Translations under genes and position numbers: made by a program
Assembly: GCF_001995985.1 (NCBI RefSeq)
Contig: NZ_MUFC01000013.1
Coordinates: 1-64,000 of the forward strand
From: Salinivibrio sharmensis
GTDB lineage: Bacteria > Pseudomonadota > Gammaproteobacteria > Enterobacterales > Vibrionaceae
DNA length: 64,000 bases
Reading direction: 5' to 3'
Notes under the pieces: generated by a model
The model's input: the letters and a program-made list of their open reading frames with translations, nothing else
Database searches by the model: none
What the model was told of the DNA's origin: nothing
Shown: positions 53,310 through 62,160 of the stretch, piece after piece
Layout of the letters: each line of letters begins with the position of its first letter
How positions within the stretch are numbered: the first letter of the stretch is position 1

Positions 53310-56186
53310 CTAAGGTTGATGAGGTTTCTCGAATACGGCGACGGACCATGCGGGGATGGTGAGTTTGCCGTTGGTTACGTGAGCGGCCTGTTGGTTATAC
53401 GCTATCGAGTGGTTGCCCGCATTGGTTTGCAAGCTGTGAAGCTGATAGTCGGTGGCGTCGATGTTGGTAAAGTCATTGACCGCCGTGCCCGAGGCATTGA
53501 TCGCGACGATAATGCCGTCACGCGTTGCATCCATCGAGCTGTCGTGCAGACTGCCACTGTTATCAATAAGCATCACAATTAGCCCTGGCATTTGTGAGGC
53601 GCCCGTGTTGTGAAAACTGACACGTTGGTTAATCACGCTGCCTTGGCCTAAGTGGAACAGCCCTGACGACGCACGCAGCGCCACCAGCTCATTAAAGAAG
53701 TTGTTCATGTTGCTGATTGCCTGTGGTGTTGGTTTGGCCTCGCTGTTGTGGTTGGCAATCACGGTTTCAATCGTTGGCCAGTTGTAGCCGTCTTTATCTT
53801 CACGTGGCAGCCCTTGATCCCACTGCGTGGTTTGTTGGGTGAAGTCGACGCGGTTATACCAATCGCCCGAGTCGTACGAGTCACGCTGCATGGATTTTGA
53901 ACGAAGCAGTTCGCTGCCCATGTGAATAAAAGGCACCCCTTGTCCCAGCAGAGTAGTAGAGAGTGACACGGCTTGGGCGCGGACGCGTGTCGCAAGCGGC
54001 ATGGCGTAAGGGAGTTTGTATTGATTGTTATCCCACAAGGTTTGGTTGTCGTGCTTGGAGACATAGTTTTGAATCTCCCACGCATCTTGCGCGTAGCCAG
54101 CCGGTTGACCGTTGTAATCGACCTCGCCACCGCGAACGACATCACCATTGGCAATTTGTAACTGAAAATCTTTTAAGTTACCCGCCATACCCAAACGAAC
54201 TAGATCGGCATTATGCAAGGCATTGGCTCTTTCCCCGCTGTTTTGCTGTTGCAAATCATTGGGCGCGACCCATTGACCATTACCAAAGCCTTGGTTTTTG
54301 CGCAGGTACTCGCCGCCATCGAACGGACCGCCGCCGCGAACCGCATCTCGAAGTCGGTCAGAGAATGAGCCAATACCGGTGCCTGCAAGATTTGCTTGGG
54401 TGGCTTGGACAAACTGCCGATCGTTGGTGACTTCACCGAAGTTCCAACCTTCACCATAGAAATACACATCTGGGTTGATGGCGCGGGCAACGGCAAGTGT
54501 GTGCTCGACCTGGGCCAGCGGATGGTGCCCCATCAAGTCCCAACGGAAGGCATCGATTTTGTAGTCTTTCACCCAAGTGGCAATCGAGTCATCGATCAGC
54601 TTGGCAAACATGCGATGCTCAGGCGCGGTATTGGAACAGCAAGTGGATTGCTCAACGTCTCCAGTGACGGGGTTAAGGCGCTGATAATACCAAGGCACGA
54701 CTTTATCCAGCACAGAATAGGGCCCTAAGCCTGCTTGGTGGGTGTGGTTGTAGACCACGTCCATCACCACATTCATGCCGATATCTTGTTTGATGGCCAT
54801 GACCATTTTACGAAACTCAAGGATACGCGCGGTGCCTTCAGGGTCGGTGGCATAACTGCCTTCAGGCACGGTGTAATGGAAAGGATCGTAACCCCAGTTA
54901 AAGCTGTCGTATTGACGCATCGCCGCCATTACCGTTTGCACATAGGGGGTGCCAGCACTGTCTTGGGTGGCTAAATCCGTTAAGGCCGCTTGGATGGTTT
55001 GATTGTTGTCGCACTCACTGGCCAGCCTTGGGGTCTGTTTCAGTGAGGGGACTTTGTCACATAGCGTGGAGAAGCGGTCGGTGACATCGATACGCTGCGA
55101 TGCGTCTTCGTTGATGGAGGCAATATCAAATACGGGGAGCAGGTGCAAGTGAGTAACCCCAGATTGCGCAAGTGCGTTTAAATGTTTGACCGGCTCAGTG
55201 GTGTTTTGTGTAAAAGCAAGGTACTTACCGCGCAGATTTTGGGGAGTGGATAGATCGAGCGCGGAAAAATCACGCACGTGCGCCTCATAAATCACGCTGT
55301 TGGCGGGATTTTGCTGCGAGTGAGGCGCTCTCAGCGTATCCCAACCACTGGGTTTAAGCGCGGGCGCATTCAGATCGACCACCTGTGAATAGCTGGAGTT
55401 GGTCGACAAGCTATGTGAGTAAGGATCCGTGACTTCGAGACGCTCGACACGGTGTGTGGCAGGGTGATAGACCGACAGTTGATAACGGTAATAGTCGCCA
55501 TGATTCAGCGCCGTGGTGGCAACATGCCAGCTTCCTGACTCGGCGTCGAAGTCCATTTTAATGGGCGTTTGGCGCTGTTTTGGCGCGTTTTGTTCGCTCG
55601 CCGATTGATAGGGCACCAGCGAAACTTGCTGTGCGGTAGGGGCCCAAAGACGAAACTCAGTGTGTCCGGCGTGAGGGATAGCACCAAAGTTAAGTTTTTC
55701 GGCGTGTTCTGCGTACAAGGCATCGAGCGCGCGGGCCGGCTGCACATCGGTTGCGGTTAATACGGTATCACCGTCTTTGGCGATAGCGAGAAGCTGTCCT
55801 TTAAGCCATTGCTTTAGCGCAATATCGGCGCTAACAAAGTCAAAATCGAACCCTTTGACGTTACCTTGCAAATGGGGAAACGATGTTTGCCAATGATCGC
55901 GCGTGGCAAGGGTAGATTCGACACTCGCGGTGGCGTTTTCCACCTGCTGTGTGTCCGGGTTATAGTGCATCGTGCCATCAGCGGAGTAATGCAAGGTGAG
56001 CGAGGTGGCGTTAGTTTGATGGGTGAGCAGGGTATCGGCGTCAGCAAATAGCACACTGGCGTCTGTGGTACCGACTTCTCTTGGGGGGAGATTGGTTTCT
56101 TTATCGGTATTACAACCCGTTAAAGCGATGATAGTCGCAACGGCAAACGATGCGCCGAGCGGTTGCAAAAAGTGAGTGCGCTTCAT
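53310..56186 (-). CDS. pulA: Lipoprotein pullulanase (type I, alpha-1,6-glucosidase)
   Basis: 958 aa. Signal peptide with lipobox ALTGC near residue 25. N-terminal carbohydrate-binding-like domains (about 40-300), then the GH13 barrel: VVYNHTH, DAFRWDLMGHHP (nucleophile Asp), FYGEGWNFG (acid/base Glu), VSKHDNQ. Debranches alpha-1,6 links in pullulan and limit dextrins. Lies 190 bp upstream-on-strand of malT; its lipid anchor suggests outer-membrane surface or periplasmic location. Confidence 0.94.
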   Translation of the reverse strand: MKRTHFLQPLGASFAVATIIALTGCNTDKETNLPPREVGTTDASVLFADADTLLTHQTNATSLTLHYSADGTMHYNPDTQQVENATASVESTLATRDHWQTSFPHLQGNVKGFDFDFVSADIALKQWLKGQLLAIAKDGDTVLTATDVQPARALDALYAEHAEKLNFGAIPHAGHTEFRLWAPTAQQVSLVPYQSASEQNAPKQRQTPIKMDFDAESGSWHVATTALNHGDYYRYQLSVYHPATHRVERLEVTDPYSHSLSTNSSYSQVVDLNAPALKPSGWDTLRAPHSQQNPANSVIYEAHVRDFSALDLSTPQNLRGKYLAFTQNTTEPVKHLNALAQSGVTHLHLLPVFDIASINEDASQRIDVTDRFSTLCDKVPSLKQTPRLASECDNNQTIQAALTDLATQDSAGTPYVQTVMAAMRQYDSFNWGYDPFHYTVPEGSYATDPEGTARILEFRKMVMAIKQDIGMNVVMDVVYNHTHQAGLGPYSVLDKVVPWYYQRLNPVTGDVEQSTCCSNTAPEHRMFAKLIDDSIATWVKDYKIDAFRWDLMGHHPLAQVEHTLAVARAINPDVYFYGEGWNFGEVTNDRQFVQATQANLAGTGIGSFSDRLRDAVRGGGPFDGGEYLRKNQGFGNGQWVAPNDLQQQNSGERANALHNADLVRLGMAGNLKDFQLQIANGDVVRGGEVDYNGQPAGYAQDAWEIQNYVSKHDNQTLWDNNQYKLPYAMPLATRVRAQAVSLSTTLLGQGVPFIHMGSELLRSKSMQRDSYDSGDWYNRVDFTQQTTQWDQGLPREDKDGYNWPTIETVIANHNSEAKPTPQAISNMNNFFNELVALRASSGLFHLGQGSVINQRVSFHNTGASQMPGLIVMLIDNSGSLHDSSMDATRDGIIVAINASGTAVNDFTNIDATDYQLHSLQTNAGNHSIAYNQQAAHVTNGKLTIPAWSVAVFEKPHQP

Positions 56187-56336
56187 TGATTATTCCTCAT
56201 GTGTCAATACTGAGCGCAGCTTACTCAAGGTGAGCATCTACCATGCGTGATCGGGTTAAAATTCAGGGTGTCATGACAAAAAAGATGATGAAATTCAGCA
56301 AAATATCACGAAAGGTAGGGGTAGAGCTCGAGGCCT

Positions 56337-56368
56337 CTACGCCCCCACAAAAAAGTCTGGGGGCGTAG
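56337..56368. repeat. GC-rich hairpin between malT and pulA
   Basis: CTACGCCCCCA and TGGGGGCGTAG form a perfect 11-bp stem with a 10-nt loop containing T6 on the minus strand. It overlaps a second possible hairpin (GTAGAG...CTCTAC) next to it, so the two are mutually exclusive. Role unknown; it may terminate malT or protect RNA. Confidence 0.55.
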
Positions 56369-56378
56369 GCATGGCTGA

Positions 56379-59087
56379 CTAGTTACCCATAAGCTGAAGG
56401 AGGTTCTCGGCGGTGACGACCGCTTCTTTGCGATTTGCAATATTCAGCTTTTGGTAAAGATTACGAATATGGGTTTTGATGGTGGTGCCGGCGACATCCA
56501 GTTCATGAGCAATTTGCTCGTTACTGAACCCTGAATAAATCAAGCCGAGCACTTGCCATTCGCGTTGCGTCAGTGAGCTGGTTCGTACGAGCTCTGGCAC
56601 GTTGGGATGCTTGACCAGTTTTTCGACAAAGGCTTCATCAAAGTGGGTGGAGCGCGAGCGCTGATGGCTGGCAATTTCTTTTAATAGCTGCTGTGCCCGG
56701 TGGCGCTCGAGGGCGCCGAGGGCGTGTTGTTCAATTAAGGCATGCAGGAGCGGAGAGAGCGCCTCACCCTCAATCAAAAAGTTACCCATCATTCCGGTTT
56801 GATTGGTTAGGATCAGCGCATCTTGCAAGAGACTTTTGGCGTACTCTGCCTCTTGTTCTTTGCTGGCGAGCACGGCTTCTACAATCAAATTGCGGTTTTT
56901 ATCCGTCACCAAATTGGCTCTATTGGACTCGCGGCGCAGAAAATCAACCGCTTGACGTGCTTGGTCATACTGACCCAAATGCAGGTGCGCGCGGGCAATG
57001 TTTCGCCACTGAAGTTGACTAAAGTGGTTGCAGGCGGTCGCGGGGCGAACGGCTTGATGTAACCACTCGTCCATGTTGTTGAGTTCATTTTTGGCTTGCC
57101 AATAGAGCAACAGCGACAATGATGCATTGGCGGTCCAATCAACGTGATAAACAGACTCGCGCAAAAGGTGCTCAATGTGCTCAATGCTTTTTGCCGCTTT
57201 ATCTAACTCGCCGCGGCTAACGGCAACACGTGCGAGCATGGAGTAACTGTGCAGGTGCTTGCTCGGTGGCTGATTTTCTAAAACCTGCAGCCCTTTATAG
57301 GCACAGGCTTCGGCTTCATCCAGACGGTTCCAGCACCATAAGATTTGGGCGCGAAGACGCAATGCAAATTCATGGAGAGGGACTTGATGTAACTGTTGGT
57401 CTTCAATAAGTTGATCAGCATTGTCGAGCAACTCAAACGCGGCTTGCACATAGCCTTGTGCCAGGAGAATTTCACTTTGTTGTAAAATGGCCCACAGCGC
57501 TTGGTGATATACTTGATGCTGTCGCGCGAGCTTCTCGGTTTGTTGCATCATAGATAAGGCGCGATCCAGTTCACCGAGCACATGATTCACTTCTCCAACC
57601 ACCGAGGTCGCGACAATACGCCCACGGTAATTGGCGCTATCGAGTTGCTCGAGTGCTTTTTCTGCCAGCCGCATCGCCTGCTCAGGCTCATTGGCATTAA
57701 TAGCCACTTGGGCGAGCAGGGCATTGGCATTGCCTTGGTAGTCAATATCTAGTGGAACTTGCCGGACTTGATACGCCTTTTCGGCACTTGCCAGTAACTC
57801 ACCAACTTCGTGATATCTATGTTGGCTTTGTGCTAACCAAGCACGCAGTAAGCTTAAATTGGGGTATTGATATAAAAGCTCATCACTGAGCTTAGCAATC
57901 GCCGCTTCTAGCGTGGACAATTCGCCTCGATTGAACATACGCCAACCGTGTTGATTGAGTATATCAGCCAACAATGCATCGTCTTTGGCGTAGCGTGCGT
58001 GGCGCAAGGCTTGATGAGGGGACTGCAGCTTTAGCCAAGCCAGTGCTGCGTGTCGGTGCAAGGTTTGTTGCTGGTGGGGGATCCTGGCTTGACGCTCATG
58101 GGCCAAAAACTCTGCGAACAAATGGTGGAAGCGGAACCAGTTGTTATCTCCCTCAAGCGGATAGATAAACAAGCCATAGCGATTGAGTGACTCAAGCATA
58201 CCCAGTGCATCTTCTCGCTCGGTCAAGGCGAAAACCAGTTCATCATTGAACATTTCTAACACTGAGACCTTCATGAGGAACTGACGGGTCTCAGCGTCAA
58301 GCAAATCAAAGACTTCTTCAGCTAGATAATCCCATAGATGGGCATGGTTAAAACCTGCGCACGAGGCGGCACTTTGCATGAGGGTGCGCTTTTGGTGCTG
58401 CGCTTGAATGGCGATAAGCTGTAGGGCTGATGGCCAACCTTCCACATAAGTGCACAAGGCATTCGCAGTGGATTCATCGACGCCATCGTCGACACGTTGG
58501 TTGAAAAAGCGGGTTGTCTCTTCGTTATCGAAAGCGAGCAGCTCGTTGCCAATCTCAATCATCAAGTCTCGCACGCGCAAGTTCGCCGTGCCCAGTGGTG
58601 GGTTAGCGCGTGAGGTCACCACCAAAGTGAGATTTTCTGGCATGTGCTTGATGAAAAAGCGCATCGCTTCATGGATTTCTTCGTTATCAATCAGTTGATA
58701 GTCATCCAGCACCAAATAGCTGGTAGCGTGAAACCCAGCCAATTCGGCAAAAACATCAGAAAGTAGCGCGCGCAGGGATGAGAATTGGCGTTTCTCCGCC
58801 AGTTTTATCGTATTAGCGCAGCCTTCTTGCGTGGCTTGGTGCAAGGCTTGTAATAAATAGTTTATGAAGCGAAAGCTGTCGTTATCACTGTCATCAATAC
58901 TAAACCAGCCAACGTTGGGCTGATCGGCGAGCCATTGTGCGGCCATGGTGGTTTTACCGTAACCGGCAGGTGAGCGAAATAGCACCAACTTGTAATGAGG
59001 GGCTTGTTGTAAAATATCGAGCACCCGCGGACGCAATATTGCGTTATAAAGCCGCCCAGGCCGAGTTAGCTTTGATGGGATCCACAT
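56379..59087 (-). CDS. malT: Maltose regulon activator MalT
   Basis: 902 aa, matching E. coli MalT (901). NTPase part with Walker [10 protein letters not shown] (about residue 38), a long TPR-like superhelix in the middle, and a C-terminal LuxR-type HTH ([19 protein letters not shown]...). Activated by maltotriose and ATP. Start ATG at 59087. Divergent from malP. Confidence 0.95.
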   Translation of the reverse strand: MWIPSKLTRPGRLYNAILRPRVLDILQQAPHYKLVLFRSPAGYGKTTMAAQWLADQPNVGWFSIDDSDNDSFRFINYLLQALHQATQEGCANTIKLAEKRQFSSLRALLSDVFAELAGFHATSYLVLDDYQLIDNEEIHEAMRFFIKHMPENLTLVVTSRANPPLGTANLRVRDLMIEIGNELLAFDNEETTRFFNQRVDDGVDESTANALCTYVEGWPSALQLIAIQAQHQKRTLMQSAASCAGFNHAHLWDYLAEEVFDLLDAETRQFLMKVSVLEMFNDELVFALTEREDALGMLESLNRYGLFIYPLEGDNNWFRFHHLFAEFLAHERQARIPHQQQTLHRHAALAWLKLQSPHQALRHARYAKDDALLADILNQHGWRMFNRGELSTLEAAIAKLSDELLYQYPNLSLLRAWLAQSQHRYHEVGELLASAEKAYQVRQVPLDIDYQGNANALLAQVAINANEPEQAMRLAEKALEQLDSANYRGRIVATSVVGEVNHVLGELDRALSMMQQTEKLARQHQVYHQALWAILQQSEILLAQGYVQAAFELLDNADQLIEDQQLHQVPLHEFALRLRAQILWCWNRLDEAEACAYKGLQVLENQPPSKHLHSYSMLARVAVSRGELDKAAKSIEHIEHLLRESVYHVDWTANASLSLLLYWQAKNELNNMDEWLHQAVRPATACNHFSQLQWRNIARAHLHLGQYDQARQAVDFLRRESNRANLVTDKNRNLIVEAVLASKEQEAEYAKSLLQDALILTNQTGMMGNFLIEGEALSPLLHALIEQHALGALERHRAQQLLKEIASHQRSRSTHFDEAFVEKLVKHPNVPELVRTSSLTQREWQVLGLIYSGFSNEQIAHELDVAGTTIKTHIRNLYQKLNIANRKEAVVTAENLLQLMGN

Positions 59088-59236
59088 AAGACACTGTCCT
59101 TAACTGCAATCGCGATACGCACTTTTGGCTCTGTACCGTCTATCCTGGCAGCAGTGTATGTAACTCATCACCTACAAACTATGATCTATCCCTGATCTCT
59201 GACTTTATGCTCCTGAATGGTGCATCTACGCCTTTT

Positions 59237-59258
59237 TATTGTGACATTAATCACTCAA
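59237..59258. promoter_or_regulatory. CRP site 1 (malT side)
   Basis: TGTGACATTAATCACT fits TGTGA-N6-TCACA with one mismatch. It lies about 150 bp upstream of malT. Confidence 0.65.
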
Positions 59259-59396
59259 ATCTCTCTTATGTGGCTTCTTTTATAGTCGGCGTGCACATCT
59301 ATTTCTGTTTATCAGTGCTTAATTTGCGTTAGCGCACAAAAATTACAAAAGGAAAGCTGTGTTTTTCACAGCGGGTGTCGCGCCTTTTTTGTTTCA

Positions 59397-59418
59397 TTGC
59401 GTGATTTAGATCACTTAG
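59397..59418. promoter_or_regulatory. CRP site 2 (malP side)
   Basis: TTGCGTGATTTAGATCACTT has the symmetric GTGA-N6-TCAC core and the central TAGA, very close to the CRP consensus. About 180 bp upstream of malP. Confidence 0.7.
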
Positions 59419-59493
59419 CTAAGAGCAGTTCATGGATTTGATGAGAAGCGGCTCACTATTGCAGTGTGACCTAGCTCTCTACGCCCTACTGCC

Positions 59494-59553
59494 TCCTCCT
59501 TGGGTGTGAGCCGTTTGGGAGGATGTTTGCCGTGCTCGGGTTGGGCAGGATGA
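59494..59553 (+). promoter_or_regulatory. Cluster of MalT-box core motifs (GGAKGA)
   Basis: Three matches to the GGA(G/T)GA core: reverse TCCTCC at 59494-59499, GGAGGA at 59518-59523 and GGATGA at 59548-59553, all within 100 bp upstream of malP. E. coli malP uses several such boxes. The outer bases of the consensus are only partly matched. Confidence 0.5.
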
Positions 59554-59593
59554 ATAACCATCAAGGCTTCATTCCATTATCGAGAGTTACGAC

Positions 59594-62044
59594 ATGACAC
59601 CAAAACAGCAACATGCGTTTGATAAAAGTGCGTTTAAAATCAGTATGGTTCAACACCTAACCCAGTTAGGCCATTCACCAGATACCGCGCAGTTACGCGA
59701 TTGGTACCTCGCGCTAGGTCGCGCATTGGCCGAGCATACGACGGCTGACTTGGTGGCGACTGAAAACGATCAAGCAATCAAACAAGCTAAAAGTGTTAAC
59801 TATTTATCCCTCGAATTTTTGATTGGTCGATTAACCGGGAATAACCTCATTAGCATGGGCTTGTACGATGCCATTGCTGATGCAGTCAGTGAGTTTGGAT
59901 TTGGCCTAACAGACTTGCTCGAGCAAGAACGCGATCCATCTCTAGGTAACGGTGGCTTGGGTCGCTTGGCCGCATGCTTTATGGACTCGCTCGCCGCACA
60001 ACAGTATCCAGCCGTTGGCTATGGTTTGCACTATGAATATGGTCTTTTCCGTCAATCATTTAAAGATGGCGCACAACAAGAAGCGCCGGATGCATGGCGT
60101 GAACCTGAAGGCTATCCGTGGGAAGTGGTGCGCCCTGAGTTAGCCCAAACCATCGGTTTTTATGGCCATGTAGAGGTGGTGGAAGAGTCAGGACACACGT
60201 ATCGTCAATGGGTGCCGAGCATGCAAATTCAAGCCATGCCTTGGGATCTGCCAATTGTCGGTTATCAAAGCAATACTGTCTATCCACTGCGCTTGTGGGA
60301 AGGGCGGGCGGTAACACCGTTTGCGCTAGATGCCTTTAATGCGGGCGATTATACCCAAGCGCAGCAAGCTGATATCGATGCGGGCAACCTGACCAAAGTC
60401 TTGTACCCGAATGATAACCACGAGGCGGGTAAAACGTTACGTTTGATGCAACAGTATTTCCACAGTGCAGCTTCTGTGGGAGATATTCTTCGTCGCCATT
60501 TAGACGCTGGTCACCCACTGGCAGCTCTTCCAGATTATGAAACGATTCAGTTGAATGATACTCACCCCACCATCGCTATTCCTGAGCTGATGCGCGTATT
60601 GTTGGATGACTACCGTCTGGGCTGGGATGAGGCGTGGTCAATCGCTAGTCGTACCTTTGCTTACACTAACCACACGTTATTGCCCGAAGCCTTAGAAACC
60701 TGGAGTGAGGCGTTAATTGCCAGCTTGCTACCGCGTCATATGGAGATCATTTTTGAGATTAACCATCGCTTCATGCAAGAGGTAGAAGCGAAGTGGCCCG
60801 GCGATGTAGCGAAAAAGCAGGTGTTGTCTGTGATTGACGACAAAGGTGAGCGCATGGTGCGTATGGCGAATCTATGTGTTGTTGGCTCTTATGCGGTAAA
60901 TGGCGTTGCGGCCTTGCACTCTCAGTTAGTTAAGCGTGATTTATTCCCAGAATTTGACGCGCTATACCCAGGCCGCATTCAAAATGTGACCAATGGCATC
61001 ACACCGCGTCGTTGGTTGAAGTTCTGTAATCCTGATTTGTCCAACTTGATCAGTGACAAAATCGGTGAGCAGTGGCCAGCGCAATTAGAGCAACTCGAGC
61101 AGATTGCTCAATACGCCGATGATACTGCGTTTCAAAAGACATTTATGGATGTGAAAAAGCGCAATAAGCAGCGTTTGGCGGGATGGGTTAAAGAGCACCT
61201 CGATATCACTCTAAATACCGATGCGATTTTTGATGTACAAATTAAGCGTTTGCATGAGTATAAGCGCCAACACCTTAATCTGTTACACGTGATTTCACTG
61301 TATCAGCGCCTTATCAATGAGCCGAATTTCGATATGGCACCGCGTGTGGTCTTTTTTGCAGCGAAAGCAGCGCCTGGCTATGAATTAGCAAAATCGATCA
61401 TCTATGCGATTAATAAGGTCGCTGAAACCATTAATAATGATCCACGAGTCGGTGACAAGCTCAAGGTCGTCTTCATTCCTGATTATCGTGTCAGCATGGC
61501 AGAAATCATTATTCCGGCTGCCGATGTGTCTGAGCAGATTTCTATGGCCGGTAAAGAGGCGTCTGGCACGGGTAACATGAAAATGGCACTCAACGGCGCG
61601 CTTACCATCGGCACCATGGATGGCGCTAACGTGGAAATCCGTGAAGAAGTGGGTGACGATAATATCTATATCTTCGGCTTAGATGTTGATGGTGTCACCG
61701 AATTACGCCAAAAAGGCTATCAGCCTGAAGCGGTCTATCACAGCCAGCCCCTATTGAAGGCTGCTTTGGATAGTCTGTTGGATGAGACGTTCACACCAAA
61801 CCAGCCAGGGGCACTACGCCCTGTGTTTGACAGCGTAATGGCTAGCGGTGACCCGTACTTGTGTTTGGCGGACTTTGCTGACTACGTGCGCGCACACAAT
61901 GACATTGACCGTGATTACCGGGACGTGTCGCAATGGGCACGTAAAGCGATTTTGAACACCGCTTTGGTGGGCAAATTTAGCTCAGACCGCTCAATTCGCG
62001 ATTACGTTAATAACATTTGGCAGTTAGAAGCGATTAAGCGCTAA
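59594..62044 (+). CDS. malP: Maltodextrin phosphorylase
   Basis: 816 aa, the usual glycogen/maltodextrin phosphorylase size. The C-terminal PLP lysine region EASGTGNMKMALNGALTIGT and the active-site loop NDTHPTIAIPELMRVL are present. Phosphorolyses maltodextrins to glucose-1-phosphate in the cytoplasm. First gene of malPQ, controlled by MalT/CRP upstream. Confidence 0.95.
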   Translation: MTPKQQHAFDKSAFKISMVQHLTQLGHSPDTAQLRDWYLALGRALAEHTTADLVATENDQAIKQAKSVNYLSLEFLIGRLTGNNLISMGLYDAIADAVSEFGFGLTDLLEQERDPSLGNGGLGRLAACFMDSLAAQQYPAVGYGLHYEYGLFRQSFKDGAQQEAPDAWREPEGYPWEVVRPELAQTIGFYGHVEVVEESGHTYRQWVPSMQIQAMPWDLPIVGYQSNTVYPLRLWEGRAVTPFALDAFNAGDYTQAQQADIDAGNLTKVLYPNDNHEAGKTLRLMQQYFHSAASVGDILRRHLDAGHPLAALPDYETIQLNDTHPTIAIPELMRVLLDDYRLGWDEAWSIASRTFAYTNHTLLPEALETWSEALIASLLPRHMEIIFEINHRFMQEVEAKWPGDVAKKQVLSVIDDKGERMVRMANLCVVGSYAVNGVAALHSQLVKRDLFPEFDALYPGRIQNVTNGITPRRWLKFCNPDLSNLISDKIGEQWPAQLEQLEQIAQYADDTAFQKTFMDVKKRNKQRLAGWVKEHLDITLNTDAIFDVQIKRLHEYKRQHLNLLHVISLYQRLINEPNFDMAPRVVFFAAKAAPGYELAKSIIYAINKVAETINNDPRVGDKLKVVFIPDYRVSMAEIIIPAADVSEQISMAGKEASGTGNMKMALNGALTIGTMDGANVEIREEVGDDNIYIFGLDVDGVTELRQKGYQPEAVYHSQPLLKAALDSLLDETFTPNQPGALRPVFDSVMASGDPYLCLADFADYVRAHNDIDRDYRDVSQWARKAILNTALVGKFSSDRSIRDYVNNIWQLEAIKR

Positions 62045-62160
62045 TTGCAATATAACGGGTTAACAACCTTATCGGTGGCAAGGAATGAGCCTTGCCACCT
62101 AACAATAATGACAACAATATTGCCCAATAAAAGAAGGGGGCAGACCCCTCGGAGAAAGCG

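Larger units (their letters stand above)
59088..59593. promoter_or_regulatory. malT-malP divergent regulatory region
   Basis: About 500 bp without a gene, holding the CRP sites and MalT-box motifs listed separately. The malP side is the likely strong MalT/CRP-controlled promoter. Confidence 0.75.

Noticed and set aside
53963-54430. 155-aa plus-strand frame within pulA
   Set aside because: Shadow of the pullulanase GH13 domain; residue composition (Arg/His/Trp-rich) is typical of antisense frames.
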